A program made the translations under genes and the position numbers. The notes beneath the pieces were generated by a model. It searched no databases. It was not told where the DNA came from and saw nothing but the letters and a program-made list of their open reading frames with translations. A stretch of 64,000 nt of DNA from Dasypus novemcinctus (lineage: Eukaryota; Chordata; Mammalia; Cingulata; Dasypodidae): contig NC_092216.1 in NCBI RefSeq assembly GCF_030445035.2, forward strand, positions 12,339,405-12,403,404. The letters run 5' to 3'. Of the stretch, positions 36,840-58,967 are shown piece after piece; position 1 is the stretch's first letter; each line of letters opens with the position of its first letter.

Positions 36840-37575
36840 TTATTCCCGACTTTCCTCAGGGCTTAGTATCTCGTAACATCCGGGTCCCCGCAGCCCCGTT
36901 ATATTGGTTGCGCAGTTACACGCCATCACTTCGGCTAGTTTTCTCCCGAGGGAAACCTGAACGCGAGCGGTTTGAAAAGCAGAGAAAAGAGGTATGGAAT
37001 TAGAAATTTTTAGCACAAATCTCAAGTTTATACCTTAGGAGAAAGACTGCCTAACTAAATCATACCCTGTAAGTGGGGGGATCTTGGTAATGTCGACCTT
37101 GATTTTTCCTTAGAGAAGCTCTTTGAGGAAATCTTTTTAAGAATTGCGGTACAAGTAAATTAAGTTTTGGTGCCTAAATATACATATTTGAAGACGTGAA
37201 TTTGTGTGTGTGTGTATAAATATATTATATATATATATATATCGAAAGACATGAATTGGGTATATCAATCTTTCACCTGACGAGTATTTTCGCTTTCCGT
37301 TACTCCGAACAGTTCTCAAGGCGGCAAGATAAAACCAGCGAAGTTCTACTAGTTTTTCCTTGAATGGGGTGGGACCAGGAGGATTGGTTTAAAACGCTAG
37401 GATACCAAGTTGTGATAGCGAACTCTGAATGATGGTCTGTGGTAGAAATAAAACAAGTACCTTGTATATTTAGCAGTTTTCGCGGTTTAACCTTCGCGGC
37501 TGGTTTGTTTGTCACGTTATGGCGGTATGCGAGGGACAGAACGCCAAGGGCGCCATTTTGCTTCATGTACTAGGT
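36840..37575 (+). promoter_or_regulatory. RBMY: CpG-bearing RBMY promoter region
   Basis: This is the only cluster of CpG dinucleotides in an otherwise AT-rich flank. It has no TATA box at a useful place. Two YY1-like motifs sit close together: ATGGCGG at 37519-37525 and GCCATTTTG at 37552-37560, the second followed by a poly-T tract. An initiation site near 37500-37570 and a noncoding first exon are inferred, because the first coding exon at 38354 begins with an acceptor. The exon 1 donor could not be fixed. Confidence 0.5.
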
Positions 37576-38348
37576 TTTTTTTTTTTTTTAAGTTTTTCTT
37601 TCTCTTTTAATGCGGTAATAAGTAGAATATTAGCAAAATACTTAATAGCTATGTTTGAAAATTTGATGTTTTAGTCTCTATATGATGAGGTGTTTATTCA
37701 CTGGATAGAAATCGTCAAATTTGGATATTCGATATAAATTAATCAGATACTTTAGTAAAGTTTATGAATGTGTTGTGACGTGATTCCGACTTTAGATTTT
37801 TCTCATTAAAGACTTTAATCCTGGCCTTGAATTTTCTTATTTTAAACAAATACCTTTTATAACTCTTTTGAAAGGGAATTATTTTAAACTGAAGGAAGGA
37901 AGAATATTTGGAATACAATTAAGATAAAAGGGAATATCTTTTTCATCCATAAAAGGGAATGTAATACACATTTATCATATTTTATATCTGTTTCTTAAAA
38001 CTTTGAATACTAACAGCTAAGGAAGATTTAGAAATATGGTTTTTTAAAATGGTTATTTTCAGATTAAAAAAAGTAATTTAAAGAATTGAAGTCTTACATA
38101 CTGCAGCCCAAAAACCTTTCTCATCTAATTTTGTAAATACATATTTTAATGAGATACTGTTAGAAAATTAAAACATTTCCCCCTAAAATTAGTGCTCCTT
38201 TGGCTCATTAACTTAATTTTATTCTTCTTTTGAGTAAGAACCACTGAAACAATTTGAGCATTTGTAAAGTATTTGAGATTTTAAAATTTTGCAATTAAGT
38301 TGCTTCTGTTATTTTTTTGTGTTGTATTTTTATTTTCTAACTGGTTAA

Positions 38349-46877
<8,529 letters not shown>

Positions 46878-47185
46878 AAGTAACAATTTTCATGCCAAAT
46901 TCACTTTGCAAACAGAAAACAAAATGCTACTTTATCTGCTTTACCTGAATACTATTAAAAAGTTGGGTTTGACTGGGAGGGGAATGTACTAACGATCCCT
47001 CCATGAATTTTTGGATCTTAAGACAAAGTAAAATTTTCCAAAGTATTTTCATAGTTGTTCATTGTTAATTGAAAAATGCAGTTATTTTCATAATTGTTCA
47101 TTGTTATTTGAAAAACATTAATTAAATTTGCTGTCTATATTGTTAAAATTTTCAAAATAAAAACTCATGAAATGTCATTTCCTGT
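46878..47185 (+). terminator. RBMY: RBMY 3'UTR and polyadenylation signal
   Basis: The stop codon is TAA at 46875-46877. A canonical AATAAA at 47156-47161 is followed by a T/GT-rich stretch, which gives a short 3'UTR of about 300 nt. No stronger signal lies between. Confidence 0.7.
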
Positions 47186-47319
47186 TTGATTTCAGTTTTG
47201 AATTGCACAAGTTGAAAAGCACTGATACATCATTTTGTTATACCAGAATCACTGCTAGACTTTGAAGGAGTTGCATTGTTCTTAATTTTCTTTTTTATCT
47301 TAGAACATGTTTATGCTTA

Positions 47320-47539
47320 ACTCCAGTTCAACAACAGTTCATCATTTATTGTGTGTTTGTCATGTTGCACTTAGCCAATCCCACTGTATTTTCTTTCTAG
47401 TGAGGAGGAAACAGGGTTAACCCGTTACACAAGAGGTGCACATAAACCATTGCCCTGTTTCGCTATTGGAAAAGACCGGTTGGCCTTGGGAAACAGACAT
47501 GCGCTAAAGGTGACCTTATTTTATGTAAGGCATTCCAAT

Positions 47540-47593
<54 letters not shown>

Positions 47594-49190
47594 TATCTTC
47601 CTTGTGCTGCGGTACCATAGGATCAAGGAGTAGGCAGAAGTGTCTCAATTATTTTATGACCAACATATCTTTTGCTGTTAAACCTGCATGGGCCTTCTGC
47701 CTGGGGGATAAAACAGGAGCCTTGGCTGCTCACTTAGGTATAGCATATATGGTACTGAAATGTGGCATCGAAAATAGTGTTACCAAGGCTGATCCCATGG
47801 CATGATATGCTTGCAAGAACCTGTCAGCTGCTTTTCCCCTGGATAGTTACTGCCAGCTCAGGTTACATACTCCAGCATTTTGGTCTCCAGGATATGTTTT
47901 CCTTTGTGGCTCTCACTGCGTCACAAAATGTTTCCCATCTGAAGAGGCTATTTCTGCATCAGAATATTAAGAATCATGAGCCACACAAACAATTGTAAAC
48001 AGTGTTGGAAGGTCCTCAAATTACTCATCCATCACCAGGTTGCCCAAGACACCCTCCTGGAATTATGATAAATTGGTTCCATTCTTAAGTTTGGTACTAT
48101 GATATACTTGATAAAAGGTCTGAACACACCAGAATAGCTGATATGCTTCTTATCTCTAATTAGGGAAGAAATAGCCAACAATACAAAACAAATTGCCCAA
48201 GCAATTTAAGTCCAAGAGGACTCAATCTTTTTAGCCAAGGAGATTGTGGATAGCCAATAGCTTCTGATTATCTGCTAGCAGCACAAGGGTGTATGTGCAT
48301 GTGATTGCTAATATATCCTGCTCTATCTATATATAAACAATTTAGGAAAGGTTGAAACAAATTGAAAAAGATACATGCTCAAGCTAGGTGCTATTGGGTA
48401 TATAGTCACAATTCCCCTTGATCCCTTTGTTTTTTTTTTTAATTTTTTTTTTACTTAACCCCAGAACTTGATGCCCTTGGGAAGAGATTGTTCCTTTAGG
48501 GAGGACTGATCATTATCCTTATAGTTGTTCCTCCTACTGGCCTGATTAAAAGTTGTGTCATCCTTGAGAGAAAAATGCAAAAATGTCACTGCCTTTTGGA
48601 TTATTCAGGGATCACACTTCTACCTTCAAATTCCAGGTAGCTACTGATCCTTCCAAGTGTGACAAATGAGACCTTTTGCCTTTCTACAGGCTTTTCCAAA
48701 TCAGAGCCCTAGGCACAGTACATTCTAATTTAGAAATCAGGCAGTAAGTTCCTGCTTGACTCTGTCTTTCTTATTGTAGGGAGATCTTCACCTACTCCAG
48801 ATAAACAGCAGTACATCATTCATTGTATGTGTTTGTCATGTGGCACTCAGCCAACTCCACTATACTTCTATTTCTAGTGAGGAGGAAATAGAGTAGCCCC
48901 CATGACACAGGAGGTGCTCATAAACCACTGCCCTGTTTTGATGTTGGAAGAGACCAGCTGGCCGTGGGAAACAGACATACACTACTAAATATGGCCTTGC
49001 TCTTTGTATATGAGTATATATTCCAGCCAGTGTTTGCTTGTGTTATGTCTTCCTTGGTGATATGGTACCCCAATACCAAGGAGTGAGCAGAAGTGTCCAG
49101 ACTCTTACATTTTATAATCTTTTTGCTGTTCTCCATGTTGTGGGTTCTTCTTTCCTGGTGGTAACCTGAATCTTGGCTTGACAGTTTTAT
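47320..49190 (+). mobile_element. Degraded ERV with paired LTR-like direct repeats and env TM-like remnant
   Basis: Segments about 47320-47745 and 48785-49190 are direct repeats. They share GTGTGTTTGTCATGT-GCACT, CTAGTGAGGAGGAAA, AACCA-TGCCCTGTTT, GGGAAACAGACAT and CTTTTTGCTGTT-like blocks at roughly three-quarters identity by eye, which suggests LTRs. Between them, 48160-48420 resembles the TM part of a betaretrovirus/D-type env, with a QQHKGVC-like disulfide-loop region in shifting frames. Everything is broken by stops and indels, and gag and pol are absent. The first LTR carries a long (TG)n run. Confidence 0.5.
47542..47591 (+). repeat. (TG)n microsatellite
   Basis: An uninterrupted run of about 25 TG units lies inside the first LTR-like repeat. 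It accounts for the His-Thr and Cys-Val ORFs seen on the two strands. Confidence 0.95.
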
Positions 49191-49394
49191 ACCAAAATCA
49201 AAACTGATCCACTTAACTTTCCTAGATATACATCCTAAAGAAATACAAATGAACAAGGTTCTAAAAGTTTAACAGTACATGATTCTTACAAATACAGGCA
49301 AATTTGGAATAAGTGGTTTCTATCAGTAAATTTTGATGAAGATCACACATGGGAACAGTTTAAAGATTAACCCTGAGAAACTTGAGACATTTTT

Positions 49395-50490
49395 AATTTT
49401 TTAATTTTTTCTCTATTTTTTAAAATGTTACATTAAAAAAATATGAGGTCCCCATATAACCCCCAGCCCTCTCCTCCCACTCCTCTCACATCAACAACCT
49501 CATCATCATCACAGGACATTCATTGCATTTGGTGAATACACCCTGGAGCACTGCTACACCACATGGATAATAGTCTGCACCGTCGTTCACACTCCAATTC
49601 CATCCAGTGGGCCATGGCAGTTCTGCCATCTGTCCAGCATCTGTCCCCACAGTACCACCCAGGAGAACTCCAAGTCCTGAAAATGCCCCCACATCATATT
49701 TCTTCCTCCCTCTCCCTATCCTCAGTAACCACTACAGCCACTTTCTCCACATCAATTAAATAATTTCTTCCATTACTACCCAGAAATGGTTCCATAGTAG
49801 AATATCAGCGAGTCCACTCCAATTAATACTCAACTCCTCCATCCTGTGGACCCTGGGATGGTTATGTCCATTCCACCTCTATATCGAGAGGGGGCTTAGA
49901 TTCCACATAGATGATGGATGCAATTCTCCTGCTTACAGCTATAGGCACCCTTGGCTCTCCCTGGTGTGGTGGTTGACCCTCTTCACCTCCCTGTTAGCTG
50001 GCTGGGGCAAGTCCAAAAAACCAGAGGGTAGGAGTTGCAAGTCTGCTGAGGCTCAGGGCCTAGCTGTCACATGGCCAGTACAGATTTTCAGGTCTCCTCA
50101 GTATACACCAACTCCAGTGCCAATCACAGGTCCGGTAAAAGTAACAGAAGAGGCATGTGTAGAAGGGTCATATCTGAGTCCAACTCCATTACACTCAGGA
50201 ACACAAATTCTAAAGTAGGGCTAACTGACATGGCACTGAGCTCCAGAGCCATCTGCCATGACTAGAACCTGTGGGTCTATGTAGCCCTCAGGAGAACCAG
50301 CACCTGGGGTTGTATCTACTTTGACTGTCTCTGGGACCCTGCTGAGGAGTGCAAAAACATTACCCCTCTGATGACCTCCTGACTCTTTTTTGGAGACCCA
50401 TAGCCAGATAAACTCATTTGTCCTTTCCTTTTCCCCCTTTTATCTAAAGTCATAAGGCAGTTTTTAACTGCTGATATTACATGTAGGCAG
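49395..50490 (-). repeat. Repeat 'A', copy 2 (longest antisense copy)
   Basis: This is the reverse complement of 21181-22265 over nearly its whole length, including GAGGTCCCCATATAACCCCC at the 3' end and ATATCGAGAGGGGGCTTAGA. The A-rich tail appears as the T-rich stretch 49391-49440. It stops where the antisense LTR begins at 50493. Confidence 0.65.
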
Positions 50491-50492
50491 AG

Positions 50493-51070
50493 TGTTGGAG
50501 AAAATACAGCTCTTACTGGGACACGGAGACTGATCCATAAGCAAAGAATTGATTTATTGGGAAGCTCTCCCAATGGAGGGTGTCTGAAGAACAGACTTCA
50601 GTCCCCCACCAGCATGGTGGGGTTCTGAAGAGAGACTTCGGCCCACACCTGGAAGGGCAGGACTTGAATTTATACAGAACTTTCCTAGGTGGGAAAATGA
50701 TAGTGGGAGGGGGGTTCAGGGTTTGAGTGAGATAGTGGGAGGGGGATGAGGAAGTCAATGGCTTCTTGGAATGCTGCAGGAGCAAATGTTTCTTTTGATC
50801 TGTAGGGTTTTCAAGGGTTTGTAAATAGTGAAGGTTTCTGTCTCCATCTCCCTCTGATATGCAGGTAGAGGTAGTACAGATCTCCACCTCCCTCTGTTAT
50901 GCAGATGGTGAAGATCTCTATCTCCCTTTACTCCTGTCTCTATGGGGTTCCTCTGTTTAACCTGTGGGAAAGTTCCTGCCCTCAGACACAGGGGAGGAGG
51001 TTTACCTTTTTCCCAATGCATATCAGGGGAAAATGAGGTACAGCTTGCTAATTATTGCAAACCTCTAACA
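50493..51070 (-). mobile_element. ERV LTR, antisense, with adjacent polypurine tract
   Basis: On the minus strand the element begins TGTTAGAGG and ends CTCCAACA. It has a GTATAAATTC TATA box near 50673 and an AATAAATCAATT polyadenylation signal near 50555. Immediately 5' of it (51071-51082, minus strand) lies AACAAAGAGGAA, which looks like a retroviral polypurine tract. This marks the LTR as a 3' LTR with internal sequence continuing above 51071. Confidence 0.65.
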
Positions 51071-52068
51071 TTCCTCTTTGTTTATATATATATATATGGG
51101 GACCTGGGTACTGGAGTGTAAGGTACTGGGTAGGATGGGAGGATAAGGGGATTTGGGGTGTCAGTTGGGTCTGGCTACTTCCTGCTGTCAAGGGGCAAAG
51201 AAAAGAAGTTTTTTCCATCCTGTACAGTGGACTGTGGTTTTAGGTTCTGCTGCGGTTGATACGGTTCACACAGCAGAAAGATGCCATTTATGTATTCCTG
51301 TGTTACTGACTGTATGATTCCGTGTATGAATCAGACAAGAAGCTGTGAGAGACAAGGGCCAAAAAGCAGCAGCAGCAGTACTGTTAATAATGATGGTATA
51401 ATGGATAAAAGGATTGATTTTATGGGTGAAGAAAAAAAACAATGAGGATAGCCATGATTAATTTCCATAATTATTATTTTGGGTATTCTGAGTGATTTCT
51501 ATATATTTTTTAAGACTAAGATTCTTTATTTGTTAATGTAAAAACAAGTTTCATTTATGATTGCACAGGTGCCTAGTACATCCTGTTGGATTAGGGATGG
51601 GGTGGGGGTTTGGGGTTATTTGTTATCTGTTATTGGGGCAGGGGAGGCCTGAAACTGAGATATTCTGCTGTGTAAACTCTTGGAGTTAATAAGTAGAATT
51701 TGGGTCATCAGAAAATAGAAAAAGGTAAAATAATGTAAAATTGAGATTTAATGTGTGTAGAACTGGTACAATGGTTGTTCATAAATCTTTGGAAAGTAAT
51801 AGAAATGGTCAAAGCATATCATAGTGCTTGTACCTATCAGTGGTAATATATGGGTATAATAATGCTTGTAAGGGAAAGTCTAAGATCATGTTTACTACTA
51901 GAAGGAAATGTAAGAATTATAACCTGGGAATGTATTGCATAAAGAAACCTCATATGAAATATGAGTTTGGGTAACATTCAATATATAAGGCTATATTTCT
52001 TTTAAACAGAACAAATGTATATTAATGTTACAACATGTTAATATCAGAGAAAAATACCAACAAAGCAA
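51071..52068 (-). mobile_element. Presumed ERV internal remnant, no readable gene
   Basis: This sequence lies just upstream of the antisense 3' LTR and should be the end of that provirus. I find no env or pol motif in it. It ends at the ACTA target site of the next ERV, so that ERV inserted next to or into it. Confidence 0.35.
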
Positions 52069-52072
52069 ACTA

Positions 52073-52658
52073 TGGATAGTTTTATATAGTACTGAAGCAG
52101 GCTAGTAAGATAGGGAATAAATAGATGGATCTGGATTCAGCAAGAAGTCCACTAGATATTAATACCCCCAAGATGGCTGCTGGAAGACCCTGGCATTGTT
52201 CTGCCATTCAGAACAAGATTTCCTCCAGAAGCCAAGAGAAACCCGATATTCCCCAACGATTTTATCATTGGGCCCTCATGGGGGATTAATGGGTGGGGTG
52301 ATCAATCAAAACAGCAAAGAGCTGTTAATAAAGGGGTGGAAAACTTAATGATTCAAAGAGAAGACTCGAGGCCTGAACTTGCTCAGTTGACTTTGGACCC
52401 TGATTCTGGATGCCTTCTCCCACCCATTTGAATCACTATGCAAGTAAACCTAGGGATGTATAATCTATAATGGGAAATGGTAGCCTGTAAATCAGCCTTC
52501 TTCAACGCTTTTCAGCCCCCTCCTCTCTACCTGGGACCCATGATCTGATACTTTCTATCATTTCTCATCCCTCCCTACCTTAATAAATTACTCCCCTGAT
52601 GTGTTCTTGAAATTCATTTGTGCAGCATAGTCAAGAACATAGAGAAAACCTGATTACA
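52073..52658 (+). mobile_element. 5' LTR of the ERV
   Basis: It runs from TGGATAG to TGATTACA. AATAAA at 52581-52586 lies in a CTACCTTAATAAATTAC block shared with the 3' LTR. A TTTGGTTCTGCC stretch just downstream may include the primer-binding site. It begins TGG as expected, but I cannot assign the tRNA. Confidence 0.75.
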
Positions 52659-55600
52659 TATTTGGTTCTGCCATGCAGGAGGTTATTGGTGAGTGAAGCT
52701 GTGGCCTGCAGCCTGTTTTATGCCTACCTTTGGTTCTCCATTTTGAACAGGTTTGCGTTACAAGCACCCACAGGAGGTAATCCCAGGAAGGAAAAGGCTG
52801 GGGCACTCTTTGCATTTGTGCTGTGTACCCAGGATTGTTAGATCTGACCCGGCTGCAAGGGCTGGGGCACAGGGCACTGGCTTGCTGTGCCGCTCTTTCA
52901 AGCCTTTTTAGCAGCCCTCTGCCCTTGGGACGAGGGGCCATTGCCTTCTCCTGCCCTCACCTCTAGGAGATGCACAGCCCTGACTGAGAGCACGTCGGGG
53001 GAAGGGCTTTGTGGCCAGAGATGGATGCCTTGGGAGTTCCCTTTCCCAGGGGATCACAAGCCAGGATACCCTTATATAACTAACCTTTACTGAAATTTTG
53101 CTTTCCTACTTCTTGCTACTGAATTTCTCTTTAAAGGTTTATGTCAGAATGCTTTGGAATGTCTTAAAAACTGTAAAACTGAAAATGCCTGTTAGCAAGG
53201 AAGCTTTTGCCTCAGGGCCCCAAGTCCTATTAGCTAGAACAATTAATCTGTAATCACTTAATGGCCTTTTGATGACTGATTTAACTGGGAGACTATCATA
53301 CAGTAAAGTCATAAAATAGGACTGCATCTAAGACTTCTGGAAGAATAAGAGGAAAGAATAATATTTGGCTTGAAATGTATCTAATCTATTTGATCTGTCT
53401 TCACAGTCCAGAATGGCCCTGGGAATGCCTGGAAGCAGGGACGGTGGGAACCAGAGAAGTAACTCTGAATGTCCCCCAAAATTCGAAGGTTTGGGCACTT
53501 AGATTCAGAGAGCAGCCAAACATTTCCTGAGATTTAACTCAGGAACTTCTATTTGGGTAACAATACAGTCAAGTCTCAGATCCTGGAATGCAGGGGTGCT
53601 GGGAACCACAGCAATAAACTCTGTAGGGCCCCCATTCCTTGGGCCCTTCCCTTGAGAGGGCAGTCCTGAGACTTAGGTGCTTTGATTCGGGGTAACTGCT
53701 CAGAAAGTCTCCCACCAACCTGGCTGATCTCTGGAATTTAGGCAGACATTACTCAGGACCTAGGTCACACACCAGAATCACCTGCAGGAAGGCTCTGAAA
53801 TTTAAAATTCTCCCAGAGCATCAGCTCCAAATTGTGTGGAGTGTGAATGTTTTAGTTATGCTTGGACTCTGGGATACCAGAATAGTCGACTAAACGGTGC
53901 TTCTCATTCCTCCTAGAATAATGGGCACAGCCTCTAGCATACCAACAGACACCCCACTGGGGTGTATTCTCAAGAACTGGACAAGTCTACACATTGAAGG
54001 GTTGAAGGAGAAACTGACCTTCTGCAGCACTGCATGGCCATAGTATAGCCTTGAAAGTGGCCAAAATTGGCCTGTAACTGGTACTCTAAATTATCACCAT
54101 ATTTTGCAGATAGACCTCCTGTGTCAGATGGAAGGTTTCATATGTTCAGCTTTTTATGGCTCTATATCGATACAAGGGTAAGTGGATCTTGCCAGTTATG
54201 CTATGCTCAGAAGTGAAACCACTCCCTGAAAATGAGGTTGATATCTTAGATGATCCCCTCCTCAGTCCCCCTCCACCCCCCAGCCTCTGCTTCCACACCT
54301 CATGTGCCCATAGCTGGCCTAGTGGGAGTCACTAGGAGTGGAGCATCTTTCCACCCTAACAAGAGCTGCAAAAATGGCTTCTACCCAATAAGGTAAGCAG
54401 CAAATGGACAAGCAGGAACAATTAGAGTCCATGTTCCCTTCTCTATGACAGATTTAACACAATGTAAGAACAGTTGGGGTGATTTTCAGAAAACCCAGAT
54501 AAGTTTACCAAGGAATTCCAGAAGTTAACCCTAAATTTTGAGCTGAAATGGGGACACATGCATGTTATCCTAGTCTCATGCTCCACCCCTGAAGAAAAAT
54601 GCCGCATTGGGAAGCAGCCCAAGGGTACACCGGTGGGATGGCTGCCCAGCAGCCCCAGCAATATGCTATAGGGGTCGTAGCCAATTCTAATTGGAAGTAC
54701 CAGAGAGCAAGCAGACATAAGGAAGAGATCATATGATAGCATAACCCAAGTTAATCCAGACTCACAGGAGAGACAGAGCACATTCCCTGCCAATCTCCTT
54801 GTAGCATTCCCAGTCTCCTATAAAGAAGTCCAACATCTACTGGCCAGTTCAAGCCTTAAGGGCAGTCAATAGTTTTATAATACCAATCTATCCCTTATAC
54901 TCTGCTAAACCAGGTCCCAGAAACTGCAGCTTGGCTTATTGTTCTTATCTTATAGGATGTCTTTTTCTGCCTCCACTCCACCTGGACCCCCATTTCCTGC
55001 TCTTGAATGGCAGGAGTCCAACTATAAAGCTCCAGTCCAGTTATGTGAACAGTGTTGCCACAAGGGTTCTGGGATAACACCCATATTTTTGGGAATGCCT
55101 TACCTCAAGACCTAGCTGAACTCCACTTGCCCCAGAGTGTGCTTTTACAATAGGTGGAAGACCTGCTGCTTTGTGGTCGAATGAAGGACATTTCTGATGC
55201 CAACACCACGTTAATCCTTAATTTCCTAGCTGATAGGGGCCATAATTTCCAGCACCCAAGGCAAAAATGTCTATGCAGAAAGTCTCCTATTTAGGGTTCC
55301 ATCTTACCCTAGGGGATAGGTCTTTTTCCCCAGAAAGAGTTCAAGCTATCACTAGGATTCCCCTGCCTCAAACAAAGCAGCAGCTGAGGACTTTCCTAGA
55401 AATGGCTGGTTACTATAGATTTTGGATAACCCAAGTTTGGGGAAATAGCCCAGCCACTGTACAGTGCTATTGCAGAGGCTGATAATCAACCCTTAGAGTG
55501 GGGAACAAGCCAGGAAGTCTGCCTTCCATGCTCAAAAATGGACTTACTTAGACCTCCAGCCCTAGGAATTCCTAACCTAAGCAAGCCTTTCTTTTTATAC

Positions 55601-57726
55601 ATAACTGAAAAAAAAGGGGGGTGACTCTAGGAGTGTTAGTCCAGAAACTAGGTGAAATTTCTTGATCAGTAGCTTAGTTCTCCAAACTGCTGTATACATA
55701 GTACAGCACAGGGATGGCCACTTTGCCTGAGGGCAGTGGGGGCAACAGTCCTTTTAATTGAGAAAGCCACCAAACTAACTTAGGGGCAACCTCTCACAGT
55801 CTTCACCACATACCAGGTGAAGGATGGGCTTGAGGCCAAGGGCCATTAGTACAGGTAGCCAGTTAATTAAATATCAGGCCCAATTGCTAGAGACACCTGA
55901 GGTGCAGATAAGGGTGTGTCAGACTGTCAACCTAGCCACCCTATTACCAGCAGAGAGCCCAAAATCAGATCCTGAAGGGTCCCTTCTTCACTAGTGCCAT
56001 GAAGGTCTTAACCAAAACTACTCAAGCGTCCAGATTTAAAAGATGAGCCTCTTGTAAACCCAGATATTGAAAGGTTCACAGATGGAAGCAGTTTTATTAA
56101 AGATGGAATTAAAAGAGCGGGCTATGCAGTAGTTTCTCAATTTGAAGCCATAGAGGCCAAAGCTCTTTCCCCTGGAACTTCACTCCTAAAAACAGAGCTG
56201 ATTGCCCTTAGTCAAAGTTTAAAACTAGCAGCTAGGAAACAGGCTAATATTTACACAGATTCTAAGTATGCTTTCCTTGTCTTTCATGCTCACTCTGCTG
56301 TATGGTGAGAAAGAGGCTTGCTTACTAACAGTAGGTCACCTATTCAGCACAGGCAGGAAATCCTAGACTTACTGGAAGTTGTACTGTTACCCCAAGAAAT
56401 AGCAGTTATGCATTGTCCAGGGCATCAGAAGATAAACACTGCTATAGCAAAGGGAAATGCTGAAGCAGCAGCACAAACCCAGGTTTCCTTCCTATGTCTT
56501 ATTCCAGCACCTGTACCAGTACTTGAAGTTCCAGAGTATACCCAGTAGGAACTGACCAGAGCAGCTAGCCTGGGGTTCACTGTGGAGGCTGATGGTTGGT
56601 CTATTGAGGAAACTCAAGTCTACCTGCTAGGAGCAGTGCAGTGGGAAGTCCTTTATGAACCTAACCAAGCCACTCATCTGGGGAGGCTTAGCCAAATGGT
56701 TTTTCGAAGGACAAAGCCTGGTGAAGACAGTCAAAGAAATTACAAGGAATTGCTCCCTGTGTGCAGTTAATAACTTAGACAATGGGAGGCTTAACTGTCA
56801 TCCCCCTTTAAACCCTTTTGTCTAGATGTGGGGATCTTACCCTGGAGAGGACTGGCAGATAGACTTCACCCACATGCCATCTTGGCAGGGCTATAAGTAC
56901 CTCTTAGTACTGATAGATACTTTCACTGGGAAGAGAAATGGCAAATGAGGTGGCTAAAGCTCTCATAAAGGAAATAGTTCCAAAGTTTGGGTTGCCTAAG
57001 TTCCTCCAAAGTGATAATGGGCCAGTTTCTACTAGTGAAGCAACCCAAGGTCTATCAGCTGCTCTAGGAATTAAATATCATCTCCATAGTTCCTGGAGGC
57101 CCCAATCCTCAGGGAAGGCAGAGAGAGTTAACCGTACCCTAAAGCAGATTCTAGCTAAAATCTGCCAAGAAACTATACTACCTTAGGTCAGCAGTTTACC
57201 TGTGGCCTTACTAAGGCTAATTCATCTCCAAAAGACCCACTTCAGCTTAGGGATGGTCTATTGGCAGCCTTTCTTTACCTAGGATCTGGTACTAGATCCA
57301 AAAATTGAAGAACTCACAAAATATTTTATCATGCTAGGAGAATCTCAATAAGTCATCCAGGAGCTTGGAAATAAAAATTCTTCCTAGCCCCAAACATGGG
57401 TTATCTTTACCTAAAGTTAAACCTGGAGACCAGGTTCTGATCAAAGCATGGAAAGAAAACAGGCCTCACTCTCAATTAGAGCCTAAATGGAAGGGACCTT
57501 ATCCTGTGGTTTAATCACCCCCACTGCTGTTAAAGTTATGGGAATTGCCAGCTGGTTGAAGCCAGCTGCCCATGGAAGCACCAACTCACATCAGAAGCAC
57601 CTGATGGGATATAAAAGTGCCAGTCATTAGACAGCCTGACATACCTCTTCAAGAGACAAAGCTAAGTAGTATCTGTATTTCTAACCCATCACCCTAAAAA
57701 ACCTTACCTGTTTTCATTTGAAAAAG

Positions 57727-58336
57727 ACAAGTCAGCTAACAGGTGAAGATGGTCAACCACCACACCAGGGAACTGAGAGTGCCTACAACTGCAAGCAGGA
57801 GAATTGCATCCATTATCCATATGGAATCTAAGCCCCCTCTCAATTTAGAGGTGGAGTGGACATCACCGTCCCAGGGTCCACAGGATGTAGGAATAAAATA
57901 TGGATTAGAATGAACTTACTGATATTCTACTATAGAACTATTGTGTCTCTAGCAATGGAAGAAATTGTATCCCTGATGTGGAGAAAGTGGCCGTGGGAGT
58001 TGCTGAAAGCAGGGAAAAGGAAGAAGAGATGTGATGTGGGGGCATTTTGGGGACTTGGAATTGTCCTAAATGATTGCAGGGACAGATGCTGGACATTATA
58101 TATCCTGCCATAACCCTCTGAATGAACTGGGGAGAATGTAAACTACAACGTAAACTATAATCCATGTGGGTGCACCAGTGCTCCAAAATGTATTCATCAA
58201 ATACAACGAATGTAACACAATGATGAAAGAGGTTGTTGATGTTGGAGGGGTGGGAGTGGGTGTGGGGTATATGGGAACCTCTTATATTTTTTAATGCAAT
58301 ATTATTTGTGATTTATGTATCTTTAAAAAAAAAAGA
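57727..58336 (+). repeat. Repeat 'A', copy 4, inserted in the ERV
   Basis: A 5'-truncated copy of the L1-3'UTR-like repeat ending in a poly-A run at 58325-58335. It separates the integrase region from the env remnant, so it entered after the provirus. An AAAAAGA-type flank on both sides may be the target duplication. Confidence 0.65.
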
Positions 58337-58967
58337 GGCAATGTCTCTTCTCATCCCCCTCTTGGCTGCTGTATGTATAACTACCACCATCCAAAAATGG
58401 AATCGGCAATCTGTACCAAACCCCATTATCTATGTTAGTCACTTCCTAGAGCTAACTAAAGTATAAATGAAATCAGCCATGCCTTAGAAGTTTTAAAACA
58501 GCAAGCAAACTCTCTTGCTGCTGTGATGTTGTGAAATCACAGGGCACTTGACATGCTAACTGCAGCATAGGGAGGAGCATGTCTTTTTCTTAAGGAAGAA
58601 TGCCATCTCTATGTAAATTACTCTGAAATAGTCTTAAACAGTATTTAAAACATGCAAAATGAAAGCCACCAATGTCAGGGAGATGCAACCTTTGCAGGCT
58701 CCTGGTCTTTTCTACTTTTCTACTTTTGTGGTCCAATATCCTTAAAATTCCAATCAGGTTTATTTATTCCAGAATTAACATCTTGTTAGCCATATGGGGA
58801 CATCAACCAGCTTCACAAAGGATGCCAGATCCACCTTCTTCCAACTGAGATAGAAAAACAGGAGAGTTTTACATTTTGTCAGGCAGCACCTACTGCCCCT
58901 ACCAGCAGGAAGTAGTTACAGAAGAAAGATCATATCCCTTTAGTACCCCTTTAAGAATAAAGGTGTA

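Noticed and set aside
47463-47648. His-Thr and Cys-Val repeat ORFs
   Set aside because: They are translations of the (TG)n microsatellite.
52654-52941. 95-codon minus-strand ORF near the ERV leader
   Set aside because: It is antisense to the ERV leader region and has no domain or splice support.
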